From Oscillospiraceae bacterium (lineage in GTDB: Bacteria; Bacillota; Clostridia; Oscillospirales; Ruminococcaceae), in contig JAFTZY010000078.1 of NCBI GenBank assembly GCA_017460955.1, positions 1 through 40,034 of the forward strand: a stretch of DNA of 40,034 nucleotides, in the 5' to 3' direction. Numbering within the stretch: position 1 is the first letter of the stretch; each line of letters opens with the position of its first letter. Positions 7,462-16,031 of the stretch are shown in pieces. The translations under genes and the position numbers were made by a program. The notes beneath the pieces were generated by a model, which saw nothing but the letters and a program-made list of their open reading frames with translations, was not told where the DNA came from and made no database searches.

Positions 7462-8773
7462 GGCATCCTCCATAGGCAAGGCAGGCATCGGCAAAGCGCC
7501 GTGCAATGGCCGGATCCTGCCGGAAATACAGATGCGGGAAGCCCGCATAGAGCCGCTCTCCCGCATAGCCCGTGTACCACTGTCTGCCGTCGGACTTGCG
7601 GCACAGGAAGTCCTCCCCGCAGCCGGTGCTGTCCCAGTAGTGGAATTCATGCGCCTTCAGAGGGGCATTGCCCAGGAGCGAGGGGACATCCGTCTGCATC
7701 GTGACATACCCGAAGCGGCCAAGGCGGTCCCTGGGAAAGCCCTCCTCCGGGAACACGTCCGCCATGGCATAGCGCTCCCCCTCCCGCGTCACGAGCGTGC
7801 GGTGCAGGTAGAGAAAGCCACCGCATTCGGCAATGACGGGCATTCCGTCCAGGATGCGCGCCCGGATACCCGTTCGCATGGACACGTTCTCCGAGAGGGC
7901 CTTCGCATACAGCTCCGGATACCCGCCGCACAGGATGAGCCCGTCCGCTTTTGGCACTGCTGCATCGTGCAGGGGGGAGAAGAACACGAGATCGCATCCG
8001 AGCTCGCACAGGAGCGAGAGGTTCTCCTCATAGAGGAAGCAGAACGCCTCATCCCTTGCACAGGCGATCACGGAATGGCCGTCCACGGGCCCGATCCGGG
8101 GCGGGGTGTATGCGGGCAGGGGCGTATCGGGCAGGGAGAGGAGGGCATCAAGGTCGATGTGTGCCGCAGCAAGAGCGCCGAGGGTATCGAGTGCGGTCCG
8201 GAGCCCGGAGAGCTCATCGGCGGTAACAAGCCCTAAATGCCGGCTCGGGAAGGCGGGCGCACCGGGCGGCAGAAAGCCGAAGTATCCCGTGTGCAGTGCC
8301 TCACAGAGCGCACGCATCCGCGGCGCCAAGCGCTCGGGCAGGCGGTTGAAGAGAAAGCCCGCGATGCGGTTCGGGGTGCGGTAGGAGAGAAAGCCCTGCA
8401 TGACGGCCCCCACCGATTCCTGCATCCCCTTGCAGTCGATCACGAGGATGACGGGGGTGTTCGTGAGGAGCGAGAGCGCATGGGCCGAGGCCTCCCCGCC
8501 GTCATAGAAGCCCATCACGCCCTCGATGACGGACACCTCCCCGCCGTGCGTATCCAGCAGATGCAGCAGGGTATCCCGGCCGCAGAAGAAGCTGTCGAGG
8601 TTGCACGAGGGCATCCCCAGCACGCGCCGGTGGAACATCGGGTCGATGTAGTCAGGGCCGCATTTGAAGGCAGCGGGGGAACTGCCGCGCATTTGCAGCG
8701 CCCGCAGCACAGCGCAGGTCACCGTGGTCTTGCCGCAGCCGCTGGATGTTCCCGCCAGCAGCACGCGCCTCAT
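7448..8773 (-). CDS. cbiA: CbiA, cobyrinate a,c-diamide synthase
   Basis: 441 residues. It carries out glutamine- and ATP-dependent amidation of the a and c side chains of cobyrinate. The P-loop AGTSSGCGKTT is at residues 7-17, followed by FKCGPDYIDPMFH. The VIEGVMGFYDG block and the C-terminal amidotransferase nucleophile in IAECGGFLYLH are both visible. It differs from CbiP in the CGPDYIDP signature. Start: ATG at 8773 after GGGAGGG, sharing ATGA with the cbiET stop; the upstream in-frame extension is cbiET shadow. Confidence 0.95.
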   Translation of the reverse strand: MRRVLLAGTSSGCGKTTVTCAVLRALQMRGSSPAAFKCGPDYIDPMFHRRVLGMPSCNLDSFFCGRDTLLHLLDTHGGEVSVIEGVMGFYDGGEASAHALSLLTNTPVILVIDCKGMQESVGAVMQGFLSYRTPNRIAGFLFNRLPERLAPRMRALCEALHTGYFGFLPPGAPAFPSRHLGLVTADELSGLRTALDTLGALAAAHIDLDALLSLPDTPLPAYTPPRIGPVDGHSVIACARDEAFCFLYEENLSLLCELGCDLVFFSPLHDAAVPKADGLILCGGYPELYAKALSENVSMRTGIRARILDGMPVIAECGGFLYLHRTLVTREGERYAMADVFPEEGFPRDRLGRFGYVTMQTDVPSLLGNAPLKAHEFHYWDSTGCGEDFLCRKSDGRQWYTGYAGERLYAGFPHLYFRQDPAIARRFADACLAYGGCHGTT

Positions 8774-9951
8774 GTGGCCCTCCCCGTGACAAGGTACACG
8801 GGATTGAGCGCACGCATGAGGGTGTGCGTCCCCACACGGCTCCCGCGGGCCGCACACAGCTGTGTGACTCGTGCCTCCGGGAGGAGCGCCTGTGCCTGGG
8901 CGAGCGTTTCGAGCGAGATCGCAGAGACCGTCACGAGCGCATGGGGACTGCGCCTGCGGACCTCTCCCAGAATGTCCGGGAGCCGGCCTGCGCTGCCGCC
9001 GATAAAGACCTTGTCGGGGGCGGGGAGGTCCTCCGGGAGGCATGCCGGGGCCGTCCCCTCGTACACATGGAGGTTGTCCGCGCCAAACTGCCTTGCATTC
9101 TCCTGCGTCAGGCGCACGGCCTCGGGCTCCCTGTCAAAGGCATACACCGCCCCGAACGGGCAGTGCAGCGCCATTTCCACGCTCACGGAGCCCGTGCCGC
9201 AGCCGATGTCCCAGCACCGGTCCTCCGGCGTGATGCAAAGCCCTGCCACCGCGAGCGCCCGGATCTCCCGCTTTGTCATGGGGATGCGCGAGCGCACGAA
9301 GGCATCGTCCGGGATGCCGCAGGGCGTGTACGGACAAAAGTCCTCGTTTTCCGTGACAAGCACGGCAAGGGGCGCATCGGGGAGCGCACACAGCTCCTGC
9401 GCCGTGCCGGTGAGCACGGACTCCTCCGGCCCGCCAAGGCACTGTCCCACCCGGACCGTCACATCGGACAGCCCGAATGCGCAGAGTCTTTCGCAGACAG
9501 CCGCTGCGGTGTATCTGTGATCGAGCAGGAAGAAGCAGTACCGGTGGCTGCGGACATGCACCGCGATGCTGCCCTCCCGGCCGTGCAGGCTCACACAATG
9601 CATCCGCTCCCAGGGCAGCTCCATGCGGGCGCAGGCATATTGCAGGGAGGAGATGCCGCAGAGAAGCCGCACCGTATGCGCTCCCCGCAGCGCCGGCAGG
9701 AGCGTCTGTGCTGCGCTGTAAAAGCCCGTGTCCCCGGACAGGAGCACACAGGCATGTGTCCCGCCGCAGCGCCCGAGGAACGCAGCGGTCCCGGACGGGG
9801 TGTAGCTCTCAAAGAGCACCTTGCCGCTGTCCCTGTAGGGCAGGAGCATCCGGGGCGCACCGATGAGCACATCGGCCCGTGCGACGGCGGATGCCGCCTC
9901 CTGCGTCAGGGTCGCACCGGACATCCCGGTGCCGATGAGATCGACCTTCAT
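8770..9951 (-). CDS. cbiET: CbiET fusion, cobalt-precorrin-7 C5-methyltransferase / precorrin-6B C15-methyltransferase (decarboxylating)
   Basis: 393 residues, two domains. Residues 1 to about 205 are a tetrapyrrole methylase (CbiE), beginning MKVDLIGTGMSG with the LLSGDTGFYS block. From about 212 on is a class I SAM methyltransferase (CbiT) beginning GIPDDAFVRSRIPMTKREIR, with the SAM-binding DIGCGTGSVS at 248-257. Together they methylate C-5 and C-15 and decarboxylate the C-12 acetate, as in CobL of the aerobic pathway. Start: ATG at 9951, 6 bases after GGAGG, overlapping the cbiJ stop. Confidence 0.94.
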   Translation of the reverse strand: MKVDLIGTGMSGATLTQEAASAVARADVLIGAPRMLLPYRDSGKVLFESYTPSGTAAFLGRCGGTHACVLLSGDTGFYSAAQTLLPALRGAHTVRLLCGISSLQYACARMELPWERMHCVSLHGREGSIAVHVRSHRYCFFLLDHRYTAAAVCERLCAFGLSDVTVRVGQCLGGPEESVLTGTAQELCALPDAPLAVLVTENEDFCPYTPCGIPDDAFVRSRIPMTKREIRALAVAGLCITPEDRCWDIGCGTGSVSVEMALHCPFGAVYAFDREPEAVRLTQENARQFGADNLHVYEGTAPACLPEDLPAPDKVFIGGSAGRLPDILGEVRRRSPHALVTVSAISLETLAQAQALLPEARVTQLCAARGSRVGTHTLMRALNPVYLVTGRAT

Positions 9952-10691
9952 GGGGTACCTCCTTCCTCTTTGAGCAGCGCAAGGATCCGGGAAAACGTCA
10001 GTCCCGTATCCGGGGGACGCAAAAGCGTGAGCATGGAAATGCCGCAGCGTCTGGCAGCCTCGCATTTCTCCGGAAAGCCCCCCGCCCTGCCGCTCTCCTT
10101 GCTCACGAGGACCGCCGCACCGCTCTGCCGGATGTGGGCGATGTTCTCCTCCACGGAGAAGGGCCCCTGCGCAAGGAGCAGGTGGGACGGCGGGATCCCG
10201 AGGGCAAGGGCCGCCTCCCGCGCCGAGGGCAGGGCCCGGATCCACAGCCGCTCCCGGTGATCCGGGAGCACGGTGAGTGCGGGGAGGGCCTTGCTGCCAA
10301 GGGTGGACAGGATATTGCCCTCCCATCCGCGCAGCCGCGCAAGGAGCACCTCCATATCCTGCACGCTCTCCCCGTAGGGGATGTCCGAGCGCTCCCTGCA
10401 AAGCCGCTCACAGCGTATCCCCAAGGCGTTGGCGGCAGTGCGGATGTTCCCGCTTGCCTCCCGCGCAAACGGGTGCGTGGCATCGATCACAAGGGCGGGG
10501 GAGAGCGTTTGCATGAGTGCAGCCATCCCCGCCGCATCGAGCGCCCCCGTGCATACGCGCACCCCCTGCGGCAGGAGCTGTGCGCCAAGGGGGGTGGTCA
10601 CGCTCACGCAGACGCTGATCCCGGCGTTTGCGCAGTATTCGGCAAGCGCACGCCCCTCCGTGGTGCCGCCGAAGAGCAGGAGCCTACACAT
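9948..10691 (-). CDS. cbiJ: CbiJ, cobalt-precorrin-6A reductase
   Basis: 247 residues. NAD(P)H-dependent reduction of the corrin macrocycle to cobalt-precorrin-6B. The N-terminal glycine motif LLLFGGTTEGRALAE (4-18), the IDATHPFAREASGNI block (about 93-107) and the C-terminal VSKESGRAGGFPEK block are characteristic of CobK/CbiJ. Start: ATG at 10691 is about 6 bases from GGGGGT; ATG at 10697 touches it. The start overlaps the cbiH stop (10684) by 8 bases. Confidence 0.92.
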   Translation of the reverse strand: MCRLLLFGGTTEGRALAEYCANAGISVCVSVTTPLGAQLLPQGVRVCTGALDAAGMAALMQTLSPALVIDATHPFAREASGNIRTAANALGIRCERLCRERSDIPYGESVQDMEVLLARLRGWEGNILSTLGSKALPALTVLPDHRERLWIRALPSAREAALALGIPPSHLLLAQGPFSVEENIAHIRQSGAAVLVSKESGRAGGFPEKCEAARRCGISMLTLLRPPDTGLTFSRILALLKEEGGTP

Positions 10692-11415
10692 CCGCATACC
10701 CCCGCGGTGTGACCATGCGTCCGGAGTGGATGCAGGTCTCGTGATTGCCGATGTAGACGGTGGTGAACATGTCCACCCGCGTCTGTGAAAGCTCGGACAG
10801 CGTGAGAAGGCGGCTCTCCTGTCCCTCCCGTCCGATGTTGCGCACGATGCCGCAGACCGTGTCCGGACTGCGGTGGGCAAGGAGGATCTCACATGCGTGC
10901 CTGAGGTGATCCGGGCGCTGCCGGGAGGAGGGGTTGTAGAGAACGATCACCAGATCCGCCATCGCCGCATACATCAGGCGCTTTTCGATGCGCTCCATGG
11001 GTGTGAGGAGATCCGAGAGACTGATGACGGCAAAGTCATGCGTCAGGGGCGCCCCGAGCACGGCCCCGCCGGAGAGCGCGGCCGTCACGCCCGGTACGAT
11101 GCGCACCTCCACCTCCGGGAACCGCTCTGCAAGCTGGAGGGTGAGCCCCGCCATGCCGTACACGGCGGCATCCCCGCTGCATACGAGCGCGGCGGTGTGT
11201 CCGGCATCGGCGAAGGACAGCGCAGCCAGGACGCGCTCGCGCTCCCCGCGCATGCCGGTGTGCTCGGCACGCTTGTCCGGGAACACCGCCGACAAAAGCC
11301 GGATATACGTTGTGTAGCCGAAAAGACGCTCGCTCTCCTCGAGAGCCGCTCTTGCCTCAAGGGTCATCCCCCCGGCGCTTCCGCAGCCAAATCCCACTAC
11401 ATACAGCCGTTTCAT
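10684..11415 (-). CDS. cbiH: CbiH, cobalt-precorrin-3 C17-methyltransferase
   Basis: 243 residues, tetrapyrrole (SAM-dependent) methylase fold. It methylates C-17 and drives ring contraction in the anaerobic route. The motifs MKRLYVVGFGCGSAGGMTLEA, YTTYIRL, CSGDAAVYGMAGL, PGVTAALSGGAVLGAPLTHDF and VLYNPSSRQRP are diagnostic of CobJ/CbiH. Start: ATG at 11415 with GGAGG five bases upstream, overlapping the cbiG stop. There is no C-terminal extension or fusion to CbiG, unlike in some Clostridia. Confidence 0.94.
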   Translation of the reverse strand: MKRLYVVGFGCGSAGGMTLEARAALEESERLFGYTTYIRLLSAVFPDKRAEHTGMRGERERVLAALSFADAGHTAALVCSGDAAVYGMAGLTLQLAERFPEVEVRIVPGVTAALSGGAVLGAPLTHDFAVISLSDLLTPMERIEKRLMYAAMADLVIVLYNPSSRQRPDHLRHACEILLAHRSPDTVCGIVRNIGREGQESRLLTLSELSQTRVDMFTTVYIGNHETCIHSGRMVTPRGYADV

Positions 11416-12446
11416 GGCATCCTCCTGTCAAAGTCGATCGTAAGGTGGCACTGCGCTGCCGCTACGGTCACGCCCTGTGCCGCCTCCTTCGGGTATAAAA
11501 GCACGCCCTCGCTGCAAAGCACGGCGCTGCGCTCACAGACATTGTCCGCACCCACGGTCCGCTCCACAAATGGGGAGGCGGAAAATTCCCCCGGCACGGC
11601 CATGAGCGCTTTCGCGGAATAGGTATGCAGCGCCAGCGCATGCGCCCTGCAAAAGGCAAGGAGCCCGGGCTCCTGCGCCTTCACATCGATGGAGGCCGCT
11701 GCCCGCACGCGCTCCGGGGCGAGCGCATGACGGGTGAGGAAGTCCTGCACCCGCGCTTCGATGACCGCCTGCGGTATCCCCCTGCGGCAGCCGATCCCGA
11801 GCACGATGTCCTGCATGGTGAGGGTGAGGGTCACGGGAAAGGGCGCCTCCTGCGGATCGTCCGTGATGCAGATCCCCACGCGGCAGCTCGTATCTCCTTC
11901 ACGGAGCCCCGCCGGGATGTGCTGCACGGGACAGCGGCTGACAAGGCCCACCGGTTCCCCGTCAAGGAGTGCTGACGCGACCGCCTTGCAGGCGTGCATC
12001 GAGCCGATGTGCAGATGATTGGCCGCGGCAAAGCAGTCGGGGGAGAGGAGCCCGCGGGTGTCGGTGGCGGTGGTGAGGCAGGCCTGTGCGCCCAGGGCAT
12101 CGGCAAGGCGCAGGCTCAGGGCATTGGCCCCGCCGAGGTGACCGGACAGCACGGGGATGACAAAGCGCCCCGCCTCATCGAGGACGAGCACCGCAGGGTC
12201 CGTGCGCTTGTCCTGTAAAAACGGCGCACACATGCGCACGGCAATGCCGCAGGCGCACACGAACACGAGCGCGTCGTATTCCCGGAAGAGCCCCCCCACA
12301 AGTGCATGCAGGGACGTAAACGTCTGTGCCTGCACATCCGTATGGGGGGCATAGCAAAAGCGGTCGGATGCCTCTCCCAGGACATTTGCAATGCGCTGTG
12401 AAAGCCTGCGCCCCCCTTCCGTCAGGGAGATGACCGCCGCTTTCAT
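11412..12446 (-). CDS. cbiG: CbiG, cobalt-precorrin-5A hydrolase
   Basis: 344 residues. It opens the delta-lactone of cobalt-precorrin-5A and releases the two-carbon fragment as acetaldehyde. The N-terminal CbiG domain shows the FVCACGIAVRMCAPFLQDKRTDPAVLV pattern (written here in two parts: FVCACGIAVRM and LQDKRTDPAVLVLDE), then VIPVLSGHLGGAN. The C-terminal domain begins VLGIGCRRGIP (about 236-246) and holds AAASIDVKAQEPGL. Start: ATG at 12446 after GGGAGGGG; it overlaps the cbiF stop as ATGA. It is a single gene, not fused to cbiH. Confidence 0.94.
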   Translation of the reverse strand: MKAAVISLTEGGRRLSQRIANVLGEASDRFCYAPHTDVQAQTFTSLHALVGGLFREYDALVFVCACGIAVRMCAPFLQDKRTDPAVLVLDEAGRFVIPVLSGHLGGANALSLRLADALGAQACLTTATDTRGLLSPDCFAAANHLHIGSMHACKAVASALLDGEPVGLVSRCPVQHIPAGLREGDTSCRVGICITDDPQEAPFPVTLTLTMQDIVLGIGCRRGIPQAVIEARVQDFLTRHALAPERVRAAASIDVKAQEPGLLAFCRAHALALHTYSAKALMAVPGEFSASPFVERTVGADNVCERSAVLCSEGVLLYPKEAAQGVTVAAAQCHLTIDFDRRMP

Positions 12447-13195
12447 ATCCCCTCCCGGTAGAGGGTCGTAAAGTGCGCATCATAGAGCTTTGAGAGCTCA
12501 TAGGAGGACCCGAGGAAATGTCCCACCGCGATGAGGGCGGTGCGGGTGATGCCGTTTTCCTGTGCCGTCTGCGGGAGGGTATCGACCGTGCAGCGCAGGA
12601 CCTTCTCGTCCGGCCAGCTGGCCTTGTAGACGATCGCGCAGGGCGTGTCCGGGGCATAGCCGCCCGCAAGGAGCTGCGTGCGCAGTCCCTGCGTGAGCGA
12701 GGCACTCAGGAAGATCACCATGGTCGCACCGTGGGCGGCAAGGGCGGCGATGCGCTCACGCTCCGGGACCGCCGTGCGGCCCTCCATCCGTGTGAGGATG
12801 ACGGTCTGGGACACGCCGGGGAGCGTGTATTCCGCACGCAGGGCCGCTGCCGCGCCGCAAAAGGCGCTCACGCCTGGACAGATCTCGTAGGGGATCCCCC
12901 GCGCATCGAGCGCATCCATCTGCTCGCGGATCGCCCCGTACAGGCAGGGGTCCCCCGTATGCAGGCGCACGGTCATGCGCTTTTGCGCCTCTGTGCGCTC
13001 CATGACGGCGATGACCTCCTGAAGCGTCATGCATGCGCTGTTGTGGATCTCACAGCCCTCCGGGGCAAGCTCCAGGAGCGCCGGATTGACCAGGGAGCCT
13101 GCGTAGATGATGCAGTCAGCGCGGGAAACAAGGCGCTGCCCGCGCACGGTGATGAGGTCCGGTGCGCCGCAGCCGGCGCCGACGAAATATACCAT
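12443..13195 (-). CDS. cbiF: CbiF, cobalt-precorrin-4 C11-methyltransferase
   Basis: 250 residues, tetrapyrrole methylase. SAM-dependent methylation at C-11. Family motifs are MVYFVGAGCGAPDLITVRG at the N-terminus, IYAGSLVNPALL, RLHTGDPCLYGAIREQ, ICPGVSAFCGAAAAL and VYKASWPDEKVLR. Start: ATG at 13195, 6 bases after GGAGG, which itself lies in the last codons of cbiD; the two genes are separated by one base after the cbiD stop. Confidence 0.95.
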   Translation of the reverse strand: MVYFVGAGCGAPDLITVRGQRLVSRADCIIYAGSLVNPALLELAPEGCEIHNSACMTLQEVIAVMERTEAQKRMTVRLHTGDPCLYGAIREQMDALDARGIPYEICPGVSAFCGAAAALRAEYTLPGVSQTVILTRMEGRTAVPERERIAALAAHGATMVIFLSASLTQGLRTQLLAGGYAPDTPCAIVYKASWPDEKVLRCTVDTLPQTAQENGITRTALIAVGHFLGSSYELSKLYDAHFTTLYREGI

Positions 13196-13196
13196 A

Positions 13197-14318
13197 TCAT
13201 GCCTCCGTCATGGCCCGCAGCAGTGCATCTGCACGGGCAGTTCTGAGAAGAGTGTCCCCGGTAAAGCCGATGGCCGCGACGGGGACGGCATCGCGCACGC
13301 GCCGTGTGAGCGCCTGGCCGATGCGTGCAGAGAGCACCTCGAGTACGGCGGGGAGATGCCCGTCCTGCGCGAGCACGGCAAGGGCGGCATCCACGGTCAC
13401 GCAGTCCGGGAGCGCCTGCAGCACGGGCAGCGGCACCCCGGCGATGACGCCGCAGGTGATGAGCACCTCCATGCGCCCGTCCGCATAGGACGAGTGGGTG
13501 TTCATGATCCCCGCACCGAGCTTGACGAGCTTGCCCAGATGCCCGATGAGGAGGATCCCCGAAAAGCCGAGGGATACCCCGATGTCAAGCGCCTCCCCGA
13601 TAAAATTGCTGCACTTGACCGCACGCTCTGGCGGCACGGGCAGGGACAGGCGCAGAAATTGCTCGCTGTAATTGCCGATCGTCAGGAGCAGGGAGGCTTC
13701 CCCCATGGCCCTGTGCATCCGGGCTTCGGTGCGGATGGTGTCGATGACGGCCCGGGAGCTCATGGGCTCGACGATGCCGCTTGTGCCGATGACGGACAGC
13801 CCCCCCTCGATGCCAAGGACCGGATTGTACGTTTTGCGGGCAAGCGCCTCCCCCCCGGGGATGCTGAGAATGACGGAAAAGCCCCCCGCATAGCCGCAGG
13901 CAGAAGCGACGGCCGCAAGTGCCTCCCCGATCATGCGCCTTGGCACGGAATTGATGGCCGATGCCCCCACGGGCTGGTCGAGCCCGGGCTTGGTCACCCT
14001 GCCGATGCCCTCACCGCCCGTGATCGTGATCCCGCTCTCACAGCGGGTGACCTCGGCCCGCACGAGCACGCCGTTTGTGATGTCCGGGTCATCCCCGCTG
14101 TCCTTGCGCACCGCACAGACCGCGCAGCCGTCCCGGAGCATCCCCTCCTCCACGGGGAGGGTCAGGGCGATGCCGGAGGGGGTGGTCAGTGCCGTCTGCA
14201 AGGGACGCTCCCCCGTGAGCAGGAGCCTTGCCGCCGCAGCAGCAGCAGCGGCAGCACAGGTGCCGGTCGTAAAGCCGCAGCGCAGCCCCTCCGGCGTGCG
14301 CAGCTGAGCATCGTTCAT
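13197..14318 (-). CDS. cbiD: CbiD, cobalt-precorrin-5B C1-methyltransferase
   Basis: 373 residues. Methylates C-1 of the corrin ring with SAM and marks the anaerobic pathway. The N-terminal signature GLRCGFTTGTCAAAA (11-25) is followed by an unusually long alanine run of nine. Further family blocks are KDSGDDPDITNG, GEGIGRVTKPGL and IGHLGKLVKLGAGIMNTHS. Start: ATG at 14318 with GGGAGG about 7 bases upstream. This is the first gene of the 16-gene cobalamin operon, with the promoter only about 35 bases away. Confidence 0.95.
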   Translation of the reverse strand: MNDAQLRTPEGLRCGFTTGTCAAAAAAAAARLLLTGERPLQTALTTPSGIALTLPVEEGMLRDGCAVCAVRKDSGDDPDITNGVLVRAEVTRCESGITITGGEGIGRVTKPGLDQPVGASAINSVPRRMIGEALAAVASACGYAGGFSVILSIPGGEALARKTYNPVLGIEGGLSVIGTSGIVEPMSSRAVIDTIRTEARMHRAMGEASLLLTIGNYSEQFLRLSLPVPPERAVKCSNFIGEALDIGVSLGFSGILLIGHLGKLVKLGAGIMNTHSSYADGRMEVLITCGVIAGVPLPVLQALPDCVTVDAALAVLAQDGHLPAVLEVLSARIGQALTRRVRDAVPVAAIGFTGDTLLRTARADALLRAMTEA

Positions 14319-14352
14319 AGTACACCTCCCTGCATGAACTTTATACTACTCT

Positions 14353-14381
14353 ATTATAGAACGGATCCCCGGAAATGTCAA
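14353..14381 (-). promoter_or_regulatory. Promoter of the cobalamin operon
   Basis: On the minus strand, TTGACA (14381-14376) and TATAAT (14358-14353) are both perfect sigma-A hexamers with a 17-base spacer. The predicted start near 14346 leaves a leader of only about 28 bases to the cbiD ATG. That is far too short for a cobalamin riboswitch (about 200 bases), so B12 control, if any, must act by another mechanism. Confidence 0.9.
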
Positions 14382-14428
14382 GGTCCCAAGGAAGCGTGTA
14401 AAAATTTAAGCCGTTCATAAAATATACA

Positions 14429-14457
14429 TTGCATCTGTCAAAATTTCGTGCTATAAT
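14429..14457 (+). promoter_or_regulatory. Promoter of the diguanylate cyclase-lipoprotein operon
   Basis: TTGCAT (14429-14434), 17 bases, TATAAT (14452-14457). It is divergent from the cobalamin promoter with about 48 bases between the two -35 elements, so a shared regulator is possible. The leader to the ATG at 14511 is about 48 bases. Confidence 0.75.
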
Positions 14458-14510
14458 GAAGGGAACAGATCATGCAGAACATGCAAATAATCTTCCAACG
14501 GAGGGTGAAT

Positions 14511-16031
14511 ATGAAAACTGCTCAGGAAGTGGACCCCGGGCGGGTCGGACGGCTCCGGCGCTACCTGATCCTCGGCTATGCCGGCGTGGTCGTTGTGGCG
14601 ATCGTGTTTGTCTCGTTCCTGGCCATCCGCACGACCGACCGGGTGCTGAAAAACAAGGTCAGCACCATGGCGAGCGCACTCAATGTACAGATGAAGCTCA
14701 ATCTGGACAGCTACCTGTCCCGGATGGAGACCATCGGCACGCTGGCCTTTGCGATCCCCGAATCCTATACCTACGATGCCACCGCCGAGGGGCTCGATGA
14801 ATATGAAGCACTTGCGACAGAAAAGGAGATCTCCGACAAGCTCTACAGCCTGTGTATCATGGAGAACTTCGTCGATTACGGCATCGTTTACCGCAACAAC
14901 CATACCGTCGGCAAGATCTCGAACGGCACCGTGACCCAGTTCGGGGACAGGCTCTTCGAGGACCTGCATTCCATGGTCTCCCGCCAGCGTACCCGCGACG
15001 GCTGGAGCGCGGGCTACGGGGACAATTTCAAGCGCATCTACTACGTCAAGGAGATCCACGACAATGCCATCCTGGTCATTTCCTTCTATACCACCGAGCT
15101 CGAGAGCGTGTTTGACAACCCGGAAATGCTCGGGGATATGCGCATCTGCCTGACCGATCAGGCGTACCGCACGCTCTATGCCTCCGACGGGGCAAGTGCG
15201 CTGGGCACACCGCTCAAGGATGCTCTCATGAGCCGCATCCAGGGTCATGAGCAGGCCACCGTGATCGATGACGAGTACCTGGTCACCGTCAACCGCTGCG
15301 GGGATGACTGGTACGTCATCTGCTCGATCCCGACGCGCATCATCCTCGAAGAGAAGAACGAGATGCGCCTGTACATCCTGGCAGCAGCCCTGATCGCTGC
15401 CGTCCTGGCCGTCCTGCTCGGCGCCGTCATCTCCATCAAGCTGTCCGATTCCGTGACGCATATGGTGACCGCCCTTGACAACAAGGCGCACATCGACCAG
15501 CTCACAGGCATCCTCAACAAGCGCTCCTTCGAGGAGTACACCCAGACCCGGCTGCAAAGCGCACTGGTCATCGAGCAGCATGCCCTGATCCTTCTGGACG
15601 TGGACAATTTCAAGGGCGTCAACGACACCCTCGGCCATGCCTACGGCGATGAGGTGCTCGCCCGGATCGGCTCGGCGCTGCGTGCCGTGTTCTCGAGCGA
15701 CGATTTCCTCGGCAGGATCGGCGGCGACGAGTTCTGCATCTTTATGAATACCGCTGCCCCCGAGGGCACCGATTACAGGCGCTTTGTGGAGGAGAAGTGC
15801 CGCCGGCTGGCGGAGACCTTCCGCGGCATGTACACCGGTGACAACAAGGACTACAAGATCTCGGCCAGCATCGGCATTGCCCTGTTCCCGGAATGCGGGC
15901 AGGAGTTCGGGACGCTCTACACCTGTGCGGACAAGGCGCTCTACGGCTCGAAGGCCGCCGGCAAGGATACCTATACGTTCTATGACGCATCCATGGCGGA
16001 TGCCGGTACGAGGGAGGCGGATGCCACATGA
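14511..16031 (+). CDS. Membrane-anchored diguanylate cyclase with extracellular sensor domain
   Basis: 506 residues. TM1 at about 18-38 and TM2 at about 287-309 flank a roughly 245-residue extracytoplasmic domain that looks like a Cache-type sensor (inferred from layout). The cytoplasmic GGDEF domain spans about 325-495, with HIDQLTGILNKRSF, LLDVDNFKGVNDTLGH and an intact RIGGDEFCIF (GGDEF at 404-408), so it should make cyclic di-GMP. No RxxD inhibitory site is seen five residues before GGDEF. Start: ATG at 14511 after GGAGGG; an in-frame ATG at 14472 lacks a ribosome site. The next gene, a sugar-binding lipoprotein, overlaps it by 4 bases and is translationally coupled. Confidence 0.93.
   Translation: MKTAQEVDPGRVGRLRRYLILGYAGVVVVAIVFVSFLAIRTTDRVLKNKVSTMASALNVQMKLNLDSYLSRMETIGTLAFAIPESYTYDATAEGLDEYEALATEKEISDKLYSLCIMENFVDYGIVYRNNHTVGKISNGTVTQFGDRLFEDLHSMVSRQRTRDGWSAGYGDNFKRIYYVKEIHDNAILVISFYTTELESVFDNPEMLGDMRICLTDQAYRTLYASDGASALGTPLKDALMSRIQGHEQATVIDDEYLVTVNRCGDDWYVICSIPTRIILEEKNEMRLYILAAALIAAVLAVLLGAVISIKLSDSVTHMVTALDNKAHIDQLTGILNKRSFEEYTQTRLQSALVIEQHALILLDVDNFKGVNDTLGHAYGDEVLARIGSALRAVFSSDDFLGRIGGDEFCIFMNTAAPEGTDYRRFVEEKCRRLAETFRGMYTGDNKDYKISASIGIALFPECGQEFGTLYTCADKALYGSKAAGKDTYTFYDASMADAGTREADAT

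Noticed and set aside
14319-14510. Cobalamin riboswitch before cbiD
   Set aside because: No room in the short leader and no conserved B12-box-like sequence seen on the minus strand here.
14451-15638. Long minus-strand frame opposite the diguanylate cyclase
   Set aside because: Antisense shadow; similar frames lie opposite the EAL gene (21234-22940) and the sugar-binding gene (15980-17260), all without start signals and with shadow-like composition.
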